Shown here: positions 41,476-50,461 of the stretch, piece by piece
Layout of the letters: each line of letters opens with the position of its first letter
How positions within the stretch are numbered: position 1 is the stretch's first letter
NCBI GenBank assembly: GCA_030697365.1
Contig: JAUYQH010000003.1
Location: 1-50,530 of the forward strand
DNA length: 50,530 bases
Direction of reading: 5' to 3'
From: Novosphingobium sp.
GTDB lineage: Bacteria; Pseudomonadota; Alphaproteobacteria; Sphingomonadales; Sphingomonadaceae
Notes under the pieces: model-generated
Told to the model about the DNA's origin: nothing
Database searches by the model: none
Seen by the model: the letters and a program-made list of their open reading frames with translations, nothing else
Program-made: the position numbers and the translations under genes

Positions 41476-41510
41476 TGGCGGAGCAAGAGGGATTCGAACC
41501 CTCGATACGG
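41476..41510 (-). other. tRNA-Ser 3' fragment (att-like site)
   Basis: On the minus strand these 35 bases read CCGTATCGAGGGTTCGAATC and then CCTCTTGCTCCGCCA. That is the end of a variable arm, a perfect T-arm (GAGGG-TTCGAAT-CCCTC), the 3' acceptor strand and an encoded CCA. No D-arm, anticodon arm or 5' acceptor strand follows upstream, so it is not a whole tRNA. Such 3' fragments are left at one end of elements that integrate into tRNA genes; the intact gene is not in this window. Confidence 0.75.
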
Positions 41511-42137
41511 ACCCGAAAATAACCCACGGAAATGTCGGCAGAAAATCACTCAAAATCGCCCAAAACGGCAAACAGAGAAATTCAGGCCCGGAAAATCTCA
41601 AACCGTACTGAGAGAATCTAGCCGGTCTCAACTTAAGATCGGACCATCAATTCGCATTCTAAGTTATTGAAAACGAAGACTTATTGGCGGTGGAAGCAGT
41701 CCAACGCGAACCGCTCTCTGGTTGGATTCCGTGATTCCCCCACTAAAACACGGAAGTCCCCCAACTTTGCACGGATTGGCCGTGAATCTTTGCCTAGATA
41801 ACCACCTAATTTCCGTAGCTTAGGCGTATTTTTCCGTGTCCGAAAAACACGGAAGGATCAGGGAACGGAACACGGAAAGAACCGCGCGTGTTCAGGCTAG
41901 CAAGGCAACCGGTGCACACGACCAGGAAACGTTCTGAAGCGCAGCCTCAGACGCTCGCCGAGGCGCCCCGCGAAATTTTTGGCGAGACAAACCACCCAAC
42001 CGATGCTAATGAGGTTTTGTCGAGTAGGAGAACTGAATACCCCGCAGGGGGTGTTGGTCCTTAATCGGCACCAACTTTCTTGCGGTTGTTTAACAACCAT
42101 TGGCCAGTCGGCCAATTGACAACGAAAGTAGGATGCC
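41511..42137. other. AT-richer non-coding stretch upstream of the ParB-methylase gene
   Basis: The stretch has no gene. It holds the ACACGGAA repeat cluster (41726-41877) and presumably the promoter of the phage module. Composition is clearly lower in GC than the island. Confidence 0.5.
41726..41877. repeat. ACACGGAA repeat cluster (iteron-like)
   Basis: Perfect ACACGGAA occurs at 41748-41755, 41847-41854 and 41870-41877, and its reverse complement TTCCGTGT at 41832-41839. Near copies include TTCCGTG at about 41727, GCACGGAT at 41769 and TTCCGTAG at 41811. The inverted pair 41832/41847 could form a hairpin. Spacing is irregular. A protein-binding cluster for replication, partition or transcription control is possible. 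Confidence 0.55.
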
Positions 42138-43589
42138 ATGACTTCTCGACACAAACCTAACCACGATACTGCAAGCTCCGATATTGCTACCCTGATTAAC
42201 GATAACATCAGGCTCGGCGGTATCAGCTATCGCGCGCCAGGCGAGTTACGGCTGTACGATCGCCAGCTGAAAAACCATCCTGAGGAGCAGATTGTCGGGT
42301 TGATGGCCTCGATGCGGACCTTTGGATGCGTCTCGCCGGTTCTCATTGATGAGCACGACATCGTGATCGATGGAGAAGCGCTGGTGATCTCTGCCAGGCG
42401 CCTCGCCATGCGTGAGATGCCCACAATCCGTATCGACCACCTCGACCCCAACGAGGTTCGCCTGCTTCGTCTGGCCTTGAAAAAGCTTGGGATCAAATGG
42501 AGCTGGAATGACCCCGAGCTTGCGATCGAGCTTGGCGAACTGCTCGTTCTTGATCTCGACATATCCCTCGATGTCACCGGCTTTTCGTTTGTCGAAATCG
42601 ACAATCTCATTTCTTCGCCAGAAGCATCGGGGGAACTTGAAGCAACCAGTCCGCCCGAGCCGATCGAGCCTGGCCCTGCCATCGCCCAGTTGGGCGACCT
42701 GTGGGTGCTCGGCCAGCATAAATTGCTCTGCGGATCGTCCCTTGAGAGGTCCAGCTTCGAACGCCTGATGGGCAGCGAGCAAGCCCAGATGGTGATGACT
42801 GACGCCCCCTATAACGTGAAAATCGCCGGCAACGTCAGCGGTCTCGGAAAGGCGGTTCACCGCGAATTCCTCCAAGCCAGCGGAGAGCAAAGCGATTCAG
42901 AGTTCGAAGGGTTTCTGGCCGAGAGCATGGGAGCCCACGGCGAGTTCTGCTGCGACGGTGCGCTCCTCTACATGTTCATGGACTGGAGGCATGGGGGCGA
43001 GATGTATCGCGGCATCGAGGCTAACGACTTCGAGCTAAAGAACGTGGCCGTTTGGGTAAAGCCGAACGGTGGCATGGGATCGCTTTACAGGTCCCGGCAC
43101 GAACTGGTGTTTATCGCCAAGAAGGGCACTGCGCTCCATCGCAACTGCGTGGAGTTGGGCAAGCACGGGCGCTATCGCACGAACTGCTGGGAATATCCCG
43201 GCATGAACAGCTTTGGCGCGGGTCGCGACGAGCTTCTCGCCATGCACCCCACGGTCAAGAACCTCGACATGATCGCCGACGCCATTCGCGACGTGACCTA
43301 TCGCGGCGAGATCGTGCTCGACGGTTTTGCCGGGAGCGGCACCACGCTGATGGCCGCCGAGAAGACCGGACGCGTGGGCCGCTGCATCGAACTCGACCCG
43401 CTCTACGTCGATTGCATCATCCGGCGCTGGGAGAAGGCAACCGGCGAGAAGGCTCGGCTTGGGCACTCGGGTGGCACGACGTTTGAGGACATTGCTGAGA
43501 CACGGGCGTCGGACAGCACAGCCGGGGCGGATGAGCCTTACGCGCGACCTGAAATCTCCGCCAGGCCGCGTCAGCGTCGCGCTGCTTGA
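42138..43589 (+). CDS. ParB-domain DNA methyltransferase (phage type)
   Basis: This 483-aa protein joins an N-terminal ParB/Srx-like domain (about residues 35-115, YDRQLKNHPEEQIVGLMASM, VIDGEALVISARRL) to a C-terminal adenine/cytosine-N DNA methylase. The methylase shows motif IV at 222-225 as DAPY instead of DPPY, before motif I FAGSGT at 397-402, the beta-type order. AGGA lies just before the ATG. Such fusions are common in phages and islands, where they may modify DNA to escape restriction. It leads a module with DUF5681 and terminase genes. The ParB catalytic GHxR motif is not preserved. Confidence 0.88.
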   Translation: MTSRHKPNHDTASSDIATLINDNIRLGGISYRAPGELRLYDRQLKNHPEEQIVGLMASMRTFGCVSPVLIDEHDIVIDGEALVISARRLAMREMPTIRIDHLDPNEVRLLRLALKKLGIKWSWNDPELAIELGELLVLDLDISLDVTGFSFVEIDNLISSPEASGELEATSPPEPIEPGPAIAQLGDLWVLGQHKLLCGSSLERSSFERLMGSEQAQMVMTDAPYNVKIAGNVSGLGKAVHREFLQASGEQSDSEFEGFLAESMGAHGEFCCDGALLYMFMDWRHGGEMYRGIEANDFELKNVAVWVKPNGGMGSLYRSRHELVFIAKKGTALHRNCVELGKHGRYRTNCWEYPGMNSFGAGRDELLAMHPTVKNLDMIADAIRDVTYRGEIVLDGFAGSGTTLMAAEKTGRVGRCIELDPLYVDCIIRRWEKATGEKARLGHSGGTTFEDIAETRASDSTAGADEPYARPEISARPRQRRAA

Positions 43590-43625
43590 TCGATCATCTT
43601 TTCAATATTTCCTGGGAAACTTGCC

Positions 43626-44174
43626 ATGCCAATCCGCCCTACCGTTCCCGAATCTTCGAGTGACAGCTATCGTGAAATTGTGGCGCGACCACGCGTGCGC
43701 GCCGCCGAGCTGGATCCGATGCCGACGAGTCCTGCGCCACACCCGGAACCGCGCTCAGGCCCAAACTGGACCGAGGAAGGCGACTATATAGTCGGTCGCG
43801 GTCGCACTCCGGCCGCCACAAAATGGAAGCCAGGTCAGTCGGGAAACCCTGGGGGCAGGCCCGCCAAGAAGCCGCCCAGTCTGGACATCCACGAGATCAT
43901 CATGGAACTCATGGCCAAGGAGCTGCGGGTCAACACCGCTACGGGCTCCGAGACCAGCGACCATTTGCGCGTCCTCCTTCGCAAGACCTACGAGCAGGCG
44001 GTCAAAGGCAACCTCAGCGCCACGCGGATGTTCGTGGGCCTGCTCAGTGAAGCCCTTGCAAAACAGGCAAGCCGCGAGCGTCCCGACGAGCAGCTTAGCG
44101 ACGATGAAAAGAATGTCCTCGCCACGATGCTGGATGCATTCGCGCCCGGTGACATCGGTGGGTGGGTTCATTGA
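43626..44174 (+). CDS. DUF5681 protein, probable terminase-associated
   Basis: This 182-aa protein carries the DUF5681 signature WKPGQSGNPGGRP at 67-79, followed by a helical region (DIHEIIMELMAKELRV and LRKTYEQAVKGNLSATRMFV). The first 60 residues are Pro/Ser-rich and probably disordered. Proteins with this motif regularly precede large terminase genes and may act as small terminase or DNA-recognition subunits; that role is inference. Its stop overlaps the terminase ATG by one base. Confidence 0.82.
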   Translation: MPIRPTVPESSSDSYREIVARPRVRAAELDPMPTSPAPHPEPRSGPNWTEEGDYIVGRGRTPAATKWKPGQSGNPGGRPAKKPPSLDIHEIIMELMAKELRVNTATGSETSDHLRVLLRKTYEQAVKGNLSATRMFVGLLSEALAKQASRERPDEQLSDDEKNVLATMLDAFAPGDIGGWVH

Positions 44175-45706
44175 TGCTTCTCGACCCATCGTTGCAGCTT
44201 GCGTCGCCGAAGGTTCAGCGGGCCTTTCTCGACGAGCAATGCCGCCGATCGTACGAGACGTTCAGCTACGCTGGCTACTCGATGCTCTATCCGGGCAAGA
44301 AACTGAACCCGCGTCCCTACCTCAGCGCGATGATACACCGGTACGGGCAGCTCGCCCGCGGCGAATGCAAGCGCCTCATCGCCAACGTTCCGCCGCGCCA
44401 CGGCAAATCGGAATTCGGGACCTGCATGCTGGCGGCCTGGGTGATGGGGCGCGATCCCACTACCAAGGTCATGGTAATTACCTACGGCCTCAAGCTGTCG
44501 CTCGATCTCACCAAGAAAATCCGGCAGATCATGACCCATCCCCACTACCTGCGCATCTTCCCCGGCACCCGGCTTCAGGTCGGCAAGAATCGCGCCGAGC
44601 ATTTCGTCACGACCAAGGGTGGCGAGTGTCGGGCGGAATCGCAGGAGAGCGGCGTCACCGGCCTTGGCACGCACTACATGCTCATCGACGATTTCCAGAT
44701 GGCGGACGACGCGCTCTCACCGGTCCAGCGCGAGAACGCGATCCGGACTTTCAAGAACTCGCTGGTCACGCGCTTCGACAACCTCGCCGAAGGCAAGATC
44801 CTGATCAACCAGCAGCGGCTTCATCTCGACGATATCTCGGGGTGGGCGCTGGATCTTGACTGGCCCCATTTGCGTCTGCCGGCAATTGCCGAAGAGGACG
44901 AGATCCATCCCCTTACCCGCGGACGCACCTGGTATCGCAAGAAGGGCGAACTGCTGGACCCTGAGCGTTGCTCGCGTGCGTTCCTGGACGATCAGCTGCT
45001 GATGCAAGGTCCCCGCTATTACAACGCCCAATATCAGCAAAACCCAGGAACGGCGGAAGGCGGCCTGATCGATTGGCAGTGGTTCGGCCAATATCATGAA
45101 ATGCCGCCACGCGGCCAATTTCTCAAGATTGTTCAGGTGTGGGATCCCGCTATCACCGAGCGCATCCATTCCGATTATTCCGTCGGAATGACCTGGGGTT
45201 ACCGCAACCAGAAGTGGTATTTGCTCGATCTGATAAGGGTCAAGAAGGGCTTCGCCGAACTCCAGGGCTTGGTGATGAGTTGGCACCGCCAGTGGAGGGC
45301 CGATGCATTGGTCATTGAGGGAGCCTCCATCGGACTTTCGCTATTCAATTGGGTCAAAAGCAAAAATCTTCCTGGCGTCATTCGGTGCCCAACTCCGATG
45401 GGGTCGAAGATCGATCGTCTGGCAGGTCGCACTGCCCAACTGGCAACCGGCGACTATCTTTTGCCCGCATCTGCGCCTTGGCTGGCCGACTTCAAACGCG
45501 AGCTTCTGTCTTTCCCCGAGGCGCCAAACGACGATCAGGTGGACGCCCTGTCGCTGTTTCTGGCGTTTGTGTTCGAAAAAGATCGGTGGGTGCGCACCGA
45601 GTATGATGCGCACGGTCGGCCTCAGCGGATAATCCGAGAGACGCGACGGCCGCGTGGATACGCGGACGACCGCACCGACGACGCCGATAGGCCAGAAGCG
45701 GATTGA
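44174..45706 (+). CDS. phage terminase large subunit
   Basis: This 510-aa packaging motor has the ATPase loop PPRHGKSE at 73-80, a Walker B strand YMLIDDF at 168-174, and a C-terminal RNase H-like nuclease (VWDPAI, SDYSVGMTWG, DDQVDALS). ATG 44174 overlaps the preceding stop (TGATG); a GTG four codons earlier is possible. The frame is intact. No portal, protease or capsid gene follows, so it is an orphan of a prophage or a packaging-derived module. Confidence 0.93.
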   Translation: MLLDPSLQLASPKVQRAFLDEQCRRSYETFSYAGYSMLYPGKKLNPRPYLSAMIHRYGQLARGECKRLIANVPPRHGKSEFGTCMLAAWVMGRDPTTKVMVITYGLKLSLDLTKKIRQIMTHPHYLRIFPGTRLQVGKNRAEHFVTTKGGECRAESQESGVTGLGTHYMLIDDFQMADDALSPVQRENAIRTFKNSLVTRFDNLAEGKILINQQRLHLDDISGWALDLDWPHLRLPAIAEEDEIHPLTRGRTWYRKKGELLDPERCSRAFLDDQLLMQGPRYYNAQYQQNPGTAEGGLIDWQWFGQYHEMPPRGQFLKIVQVWDPAITERIHSDYSVGMTWGYRNQKWYLLDLIRVKKGFAELQGLVMSWHRQWRADALVIEGASIGLSLFNWVKSKNLPGVIRCPTPMGSKIDRLAGRTAQLATGDYLLPASAPWLADFKRELLSFPEAPNDDQVDALSLFLAFVFEKDRWVRTEYDAHGRPQRIIRETRRPRGYADDRTDDADRPEAD

Positions 45707-46093
45707 TTACCCACCCGGCAGTCCGTCAGGATAGGTCTCTTCGAATGGCCGAAACCTGCTGTCAGGATCCATGCTGAGCCTCTCGAACCACGCGCCGCCT
45801 CGGGCATGACGCGCAACGTGCGAGGTCCATTGGGCGGCCCTCCAAAAGCGCAGGTGGATCAGCCGGTGGCAAGGTTTGCAAACCGTATATGCCCCGAGCG
45901 GCCGGTCGTAGTCCTCGTCATGAAACACGATCGCATCCGCGGCACGCCAGTCCGGGCTGCCGGCCACCAGACATATCGAGCAGCGGGTCGGCGGATCGAT
46001 CTGTCCGGCCTCGAGTGCGGCACGAATGACGGGAAGCACAGCCAGACGCTCCTCGCCGCTCCAGCCATTGTACGAGCCGATCCTGTAGCTCAT
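45707..46093 (-). CDS. small zinc-finger (CxxC/CxxCH, HNH-like) protein
   Basis: This 128-aa protein starts at ATG 46093 behind GAGGAAG. It has Cys38-x2-Cys41, then Cys72-x2-Cys75-His76 with His80, bracketing FHDEDYDRPLGAY, an arrangement like HNH endonuclease-related zinc folds in phages. The HNH catalytic His is uncertain. It converges on the terminase gene with no space between the stops. Function not established. Confidence 0.65.
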   Translation of the reverse strand: MSYRIGSYNGWSGEERLAVLPVIRAALEAGQIDPPTRCSICLVAGSPDWRAADAIVFHDEDYDRPLGAYTVCKPCHRLIHLRFWRAAQWTSHVARHARGGAWFERLSMDPDSRFRPFEETYPDGLPGG

Positions 46094-46306
46094 GCGTTCG
46101 GCTTCCTCATCAGGCGGTGGATCACTGGCGTGGACGCAGGAACAAGCGCGAGGTCGCTCATGCCCCGTGTGCTCCGATCCGCTCAAGCCGTGGCCGGAAG
46201 CTGTTGACCAGCTGGTTGGCGGCACGGGTGGGCTCGGTGAGGGTCAGCCAAATTGAGGGTTTCGGGATCGCCGTTTGTAGTCCGTACCGGCCACCTACAG
46301 CACCTA

Positions 46307-46660
46307 TCATAAAGCAAGCTTTGCGCGCACTTGCGCCGCCTGCCGCATGATGTTCGCAACGAGGTCCCGGCAGCTCGGAATATCGTGGATGAGTGCCTGG
46401 CGCTGCCTGCTTGACCAGATGCCGCCATCGACCTCGCCGTTCCTATCCACCGCCTCGCGAGCCCGGGCGCCGGACATCAGGTCCCGGACATCGTCGAAGG
46501 TCGTCGTTGGGTCGCGCTGTATCTCGGCAACCTTCTCGGAGACCGCGTTGCGCGCGACCCGAGCGGTGTTGCGCAAGTTGCGCCCGACGAGAACAGTGTC
46601 GAGCTCGGTGTTCTCGACGATCTTTCGCTTCACGTTAGGAGCTGACGCGAGATAATCGAA
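46307..46660 (-). pseudogene. nitronate monooxygenase, C-terminal remnant
   Basis: The minus-strand frame reads TELDTVLVGRNLRNTARVAR, then NAVSEKVAEI, VRDLMSGARARE and GGIWSSRQRQALIHDIPSCR, the last 100 residues of nitronate monooxygenase/2-nitropropane dioxygenase-like flavoproteins. An in-frame stop lies at 46661-46663, and the FMN-binding barrel is missing. The ISAzo13 transposase gene begins within 130 bases, so insertion or later deletion probably removed the 5' part. No N-terminal half was found on the far side of the element. Confidence 0.7.
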
Positions 46661-46786
46661 TCAATGTTGGGTTGATTTGATGTTGCGGTGCTGTTTGGCA
46701 GCGGGTTGTCGATTTTGGGCGTGGAAAGCGCTGGACGGGACCTGGACGGTCTGATTCAGTGGCCCGATGGGACCTGGCGAACCTCA

Positions 46787-47998
46787 ATGATTGGCGCGAC
46801 CGCCATCAAGGGGCGCTTTGAGCGGCTTTCGCCGTTTCTCGATGAGCGCGCGCGGCGGCTTTTCGCAGCGAATGAGGCAATGGCCGCGGGCCGGGGTGGT
46901 GTCACAGCGGTATCGCAGGCGACGGGGGTTGCGCGCAGCACGATCGGGCGCGGCCTTGCCGAGTTGCAGAGCGAAGGTGCCCCACTGAGCGGTCGCATTC
47001 GTCGACCGGGCGGCGGCGGGAAACCAAAGACCCAGACCCAGCCCGGGCTGCTGGCAGCGCTGGAAGATCTGGTGCAATCGGCCATCCGTGGCGATCCCGA
47101 AGCGGCCTTGCTGTGGGTCAGCCGGAGCCAGCGCCACCTCGTCCGCGCGCTGGCTGAACGTGGCTTCAGCGCCAGTCAGAAACTGGTCGGACGGTTGTTG
47201 CGCCAGCTTGGCTTCAGCCTCCAGGCCAACCGGAAAACGCGCGAGGGCGCGTCTCATCCTGACCGCAATGCGCAGTTCGAGTACATCAACGAGAAGATCA
47301 AACAGTTCCAGGCGGCCGGGCGGCCCGCCATCTCGGTCGACACAAAGAAAAAGGAGCTGGTCGGAGACTTCAGGAATGGCGGACGCGAGCTGCGCCCCAA
47401 AGGCGATCCCGAACCGGTGCGCGTTCACGACTTCAAAATACCCGAACTTGGCAAGGTCGCGCCCTATGGCGTCTATGACATCACCGCCAACTCGGGCTGG
47501 GTCAATATTGGTATCGACCACGATACCGCAGCCTTCGCTGTCGAAAGCATCCGGCGCTGGTGGCACGCCTTGGGCAAGACCCGCTATCTCGGCTCAACGG
47601 GCCTCCTGATCACCGCCGACTGCGGTGGCAGCAACGGGGTGCGCGTTCGGTTGTGGAAGCGCGAGTTGCAGACCTTCGCCAACGAGACTGGGTTGTCGAT
47701 TACCGTGGCCCATCACCCGCCCGGCACCAGCAAATGGAACCGCATCGAGCATCGGCTCTTCGCCTTCATCACGCAAAACTGGCGCGGCAAGCCGCTGATC
47801 AGTCACGAAGTCATCATCCAGCTGATCGGAGCGACGCGGACGGACAAGGGCCTCGATGTGCAATGCCGTATCGACGAAAATGAATATCCCAAAGCCATCA
47901 AGGTTTCCGACGCCGAAATGGCCGCGATCAACATGGCCTGTGACGACTTCCACGGAGAATGGAACTACACCATATCGCCACAACTTCGATCCGCATAG
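46787..47998 (+). CDS. ISAzo13-family transposase
   Basis: This 403-aa transposase starts best at ATG 46787 (MIGATAIKGRFERLSPFLDE); the frame is open from 46688 with no conservation. The N-terminal helix-turn-helix (VTAVSQATGVARSTIGRGL) is followed by the catalytic domain with Asp in ISVDTKKKE, Asp in ITADCGGSNG, and Glu in NRIEHRLF. The frame is intact. Terminal inverted repeats were not found by eye in 46640-46787 or 47999-48180. Confidence 0.92.
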   Translation: MIGATAIKGRFERLSPFLDERARRLFAANEAMAAGRGGVTAVSQATGVARSTIGRGLAELQSEGAPLSGRIRRPGGGGKPKTQTQPGLLAALEDLVQSAIRGDPEAALLWVSRSQRHLVRALAERGFSASQKLVGRLLRQLGFSLQANRKTREGASHPDRNAQFEYINEKIKQFQAAGRPAISVDTKKKELVGDFRNGGRELRPKGDPEPVRVHDFKIPELGKVAPYGVYDITANSGWVNIGIDHDTAAFAVESIRRWWHALGKTRYLGSTGLLITADCGGSNGVRVRLWKRELQTFANETGLSITVAHHPPGTSKWNRIEHRLFAFITQNWRGKPLISHEVIIQLIGATRTDKGLDVQCRIDENEYPKAIKVSDAEMAAINMACDDFHGEWNYTISPQLRSA

Positions 47999-48205
47999 GC
48001 CTCTCCTCTGCAACTGCTCCTGTCAGGATCGGAACGGCGCGCCGCGTGGAGTGTTCCAACCTTGGAAATACTTCGTTCGTCGCCACTTTGCCAGTGGAGC
48101 ACGGGCTTGGTCGACCCGAGATTCAGTTCGCATTCCCGCGATAACGCGTCGGGACAAGTCGAAATCCGCTGAATTTAGAAGCAAACTGCTATATACGTGG
48201 CTGCC

Positions 48206-49198
48206 ATGACCCCACTCGTCGACACCTTCAAGCGCCCGATCACCTATCTGCGCCTCTCGGTCACCGACCGCTGCGACTTGCGCTGCGCCTATTGCATGCC
48301 CGAGCGGATGGTCTTCCTGCCCAAAGCCGAAGTGCTCACGCTAGAAGAACTGCGCGTGCTCGCGCAGGCCTTCATTGCGCGTGGGGTTCGCAAGATCCGG
48401 CTGACCGGGGGCGAGCCATTGGTCCGCCGCGACATGATCGAATTGGTCCGCGCGTTGGGACGCGAACTGGGTTCAGGTCTGGACGAGCTGACTCTCACCA
48501 CCAATGGCATGCGCCTCGCCGAGTTCGCGCCAGCGCTGAAGGATGCGGGCGTCAAGCGGATCAACGTCAGCCTCGACACCCGCGACCGCGAGCTGTTCGC
48601 GAAGCTGGCGCGGCGCGACGGGCTGCCGCAAGTGCTCGCCGGGATCGCCGCGGCGCGGGCGGTGGGGCTCGAGGTCAAGCTCAACACCGTGGCGCTCAAG
48701 GGACTGAACGAAGCCGAATTGCCGACGCTAATCCACTGGGCGCACGGCGAGGGTCATGGCATCACGTTGATTGAGGTGATGCCTCTGGGCGAGGTCGAAG
48801 GCGATCGGTTCGACCACTACCTGCCCTTGAGCAAAGTCCGCGAACAGCTCGAGTGCCTATGGACGCTGACCCCCAGCGCGCACCGCAGCGGTGGCCCGGC
48901 ACGTTACTTCGACATCGCCGAGACCGGCGGACGGCTGGGCCTGATCACGCCCTTGACCAGCAACTTCTGCGACGGCTGCAACCGCGTGCGGGTGTCCGCC
49001 ACCGGCCAGCTGTTCATGTGCCTGGGCGGGGAAGGCCAAGTCGATCTGCGCGCCGCGCTGCGCTCGGGCGAGGCCGGCGCGATCGACGCGGCGCTCGACC
49101 GGGCGATGGTGCTTAAGCCCGAGCGCCACGCGTTCAGGATCGACGCCGCCGGGCAGGCACCGGCGCTGGCCCGGCACATGTCGGTCACCGGGGGCTGA
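48206..49198 (+). CDS. moaA: GTP 3',8-cyclase (molybdenum cofactor biosynthesis)
   Basis: This 330-aa radical-SAM enzyme converts GTP to 3',8-cyclo-dihydro-GTP, the first step of molybdopterin synthesis. The SAM cluster cysteines are Cys23, Cys27 and Cys30 (CDLRCAYC); the second cluster has Cys255, Cys258 and Cys272 (CDGCNRVR...FMC). The C-terminus ends in the conserved GG needed for activity. ATG 48206 is preferred over a GTG at 48197; no strong ribosome binding site is visible. moaD and moaE follow, while moaC is not in the window. It is ordinary core metabolism beside the mobile region. Confidence 0.96.
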   Translation: MTPLVDTFKRPITYLRLSVTDRCDLRCAYCMPERMVFLPKAEVLTLEELRVLAQAFIARGVRKIRLTGGEPLVRRDMIELVRALGRELGSGLDELTLTTNGMRLAEFAPALKDAGVKRINVSLDTRDRELFAKLARRDGLPQVLAGIAAARAVGLEVKLNTVALKGLNEAELPTLIHWAHGEGHGITLIEVMPLGEVEGDRFDHYLPLSKVREQLECLWTLTPSAHRSGGPARYFDIAETGGRLGLITPLTSNFCDGCNRVRVSATGQLFMCLGGEGQVDLRAALRSGEAGAIDAALDRAMVLKPERHAFRIDAAGQAPALARHMSVTGG

Positions 49199-49199
49199 T

Positions 49200-49430
49200 T
49201 TGGCGCTGACCGTACTGTTCCTCGGCCGGTTGCAGGACATTGCCGGAGAAGGTCAGCGGATTGTCGAATACCGCGCCGACGTCGCTTCGCTGATCGCGAC
49301 GTTCGAGCCAGGGCTGGCCGAAGCTCTGCGCTCGGACAAGGTGCGGGTGGCGGTGAACGGAGCGTTCGCTGCGACCGCGCTCAGCGAGGGCGACGAGATC
49401 GCTTTCCTGCCCCCCGTCAGCGGCGGCTAA
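49200..49430 (+). CDS. moaD: molybdopterin synthase sulfur-carrier subunit
   Basis: This 76-aa ubiquitin-like protein starts at TTG 49200, one base after the moaA stop. It ends FLPPVSGG, whose terminal GlyGly is thiocarboxylated to deliver sulfur to precursor Z. The length is normal for the family. Confidence 0.94.
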   Translation: MALTVLFLGRLQDIAGEGQRIVEYRADVASLIATFEPGLAEALRSDKVRVAVNGAFAATALSEGDEIAFLPPVSGG

Positions 49431-49437
49431 CAACCGC

Positions 49438-49890
49438 ATGGCGCAGGATGTCCGCTTGCTCGACGGGCCGCTGGATGCAGCAGCAGAACTTGCCCGGTTC
49501 GCCACCGCGCACCCGCAATCGGGCGGGATCGCCAACTTCATCGGCCAGGTCCGTGCCGAATCGGGTGTAGGCGCGGTGCTCGAACTCGAGCTCAGCCACT
49601 ATCCCCCGCTGACCCTGCCGGGGATGGAGGCACTGGCCGGAGAGGCGTGCACGCGCTGGCCGCTCGACGGATTGCTCCTCCTCCACCGTATCGGGTCGCT
49701 CGGTCCGTGCCAGCCAATCGTGCTGGTCTCGGCCGCCGCGCGCCACCGCCGCGACGCATTCCTCGCCGCCGACTTTGCGATGGACCACCTGAAGAGCGAG
49801 GCATGGTTCTGGAAGCGCGAGCGCACGATTGACGGCTGGCGCTGGATAGAGCCGCGAACTGCGGATCACGTTGATCGGGAGCGTTGGTAA
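49438..49890 (+). CDS. moaE: molybdopterin synthase catalytic subunit
   Basis: This 150-aa subunit forms molybdopterin from cyclic pyranopterin with MoaD. It shows NFIGQVR near 33-39, HYPPLT near 54-59 (the family usually has YEAY/EHYP here), HRIGSLG, His103-Arg104, and the catalytic lysines Lys119 and Lys126, which match the numbering of the E. coli enzyme. It starts seven bases after moaD. Confidence 0.94.
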   Translation: MAQDVRLLDGPLDAAAELARFATAHPQSGGIANFIGQVRAESGVGAVLELELSHYPPLTLPGMEALAGEACTRWPLDGLLLLHRIGSLGPCQPIVLVSAAARHRRDAFLAADFAMDHLKSEAWFWKRERTIDGWRWIEPRTADHVDRERW

Positions 49891-50281
49891 CCAATACGCC
49901 CACGCGCTCGCGCAGGGTTGCGGCACCGCAGCTTCACCGCCGAATGGCGCGATGACCTCGTTGCGCTCCGCGCCGACCCCCATGATGTCACACGATCCGC
50001 TGCCCCGGCGGCGACCTGGAACGCGACATAAAAAGCCGAGGACAGCCAAGTGAAGATCGAACCCGAACCTGTCGCTGCTCATCACGGCGTTGCCGATGAC
50101 AGGAACGCCGGACCGAGCCTCGCTCGACATCGCCGAACGTCACCAGTCTCAACGCGGCATCGGCCAAACCCTAACTTAAACGACGGGCCCTTAGTCGGCA
50201 TTTCCGTTACCAGTGAAAGTCAACGCCAATAGCACTGATCGTCCGTAGATTGATTGGCGACAGCGGTGTTGTTGGCGCGCC
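49891..50281. other. gene-free stretch after the moa operon
   Basis: No protein in either strand is recognisable, and codon-like structure is lacking. The longer minus-strand frame crossing moaE from 50130 is a high-GC shadow. Confidence 0.5.
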
Positions 50282-50395
50282 GTGGACATCCGTCAGCGCC
50301 TCGGCCGAAACGTACGTCGTCTCCGCGAGGAGAAAGGCTGGAGCTAGGAGGACTACGCCGACGGCGCCGGCATCCGCCGGACCTACGCGAGCTAG
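50282..50395 (+). pseudogene. XRE-type helix-turn-helix regulator remnant
   Basis: From GTG 50282 the frame reads VDIRQRLGRNVRRLREEKGW, then S, a TAG stop at 50345, and EDYADGAGIRRTYAS before a second TAG at 50393. Functional relatives have SQEELADRAGIHRTYVSGIERG here, so the first stop replaces the Gln (CAG to TAG) and the gene is cut short after the recognition helix. Too short for routine gene calling. Confidence 0.6.
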
Positions 50396-50461
50396 TCGCC
50401 CGTGAAAAACTCATAACGTGCTGATCAGGAACTGGAAACTCGGCATTTGAAGTATTGGGAA

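Noticed and set aside
41476..41510. A complete tRNA gene
   Set aside because: Only the T-arm, acceptor strand and CCA are present; no anticodon or D-arm is found in the adjoining 100 bases.
41378..41611. A small frame reading GGARGIRTLDTDPK
   Set aside because: This is the familiar false protein produced by translating a tRNA-Ser 3' end and its flank.
41726..41877. A CRISPR array
   Set aside because: The repeats are only 8 bases, irregularly spaced and in both orientations, with no cas genes.
49417..50130. A minus-strand gene over moaE
   Set aside because: moaE is unmistakable in the other strand, and the remainder of the frame has no recognisable sequence.
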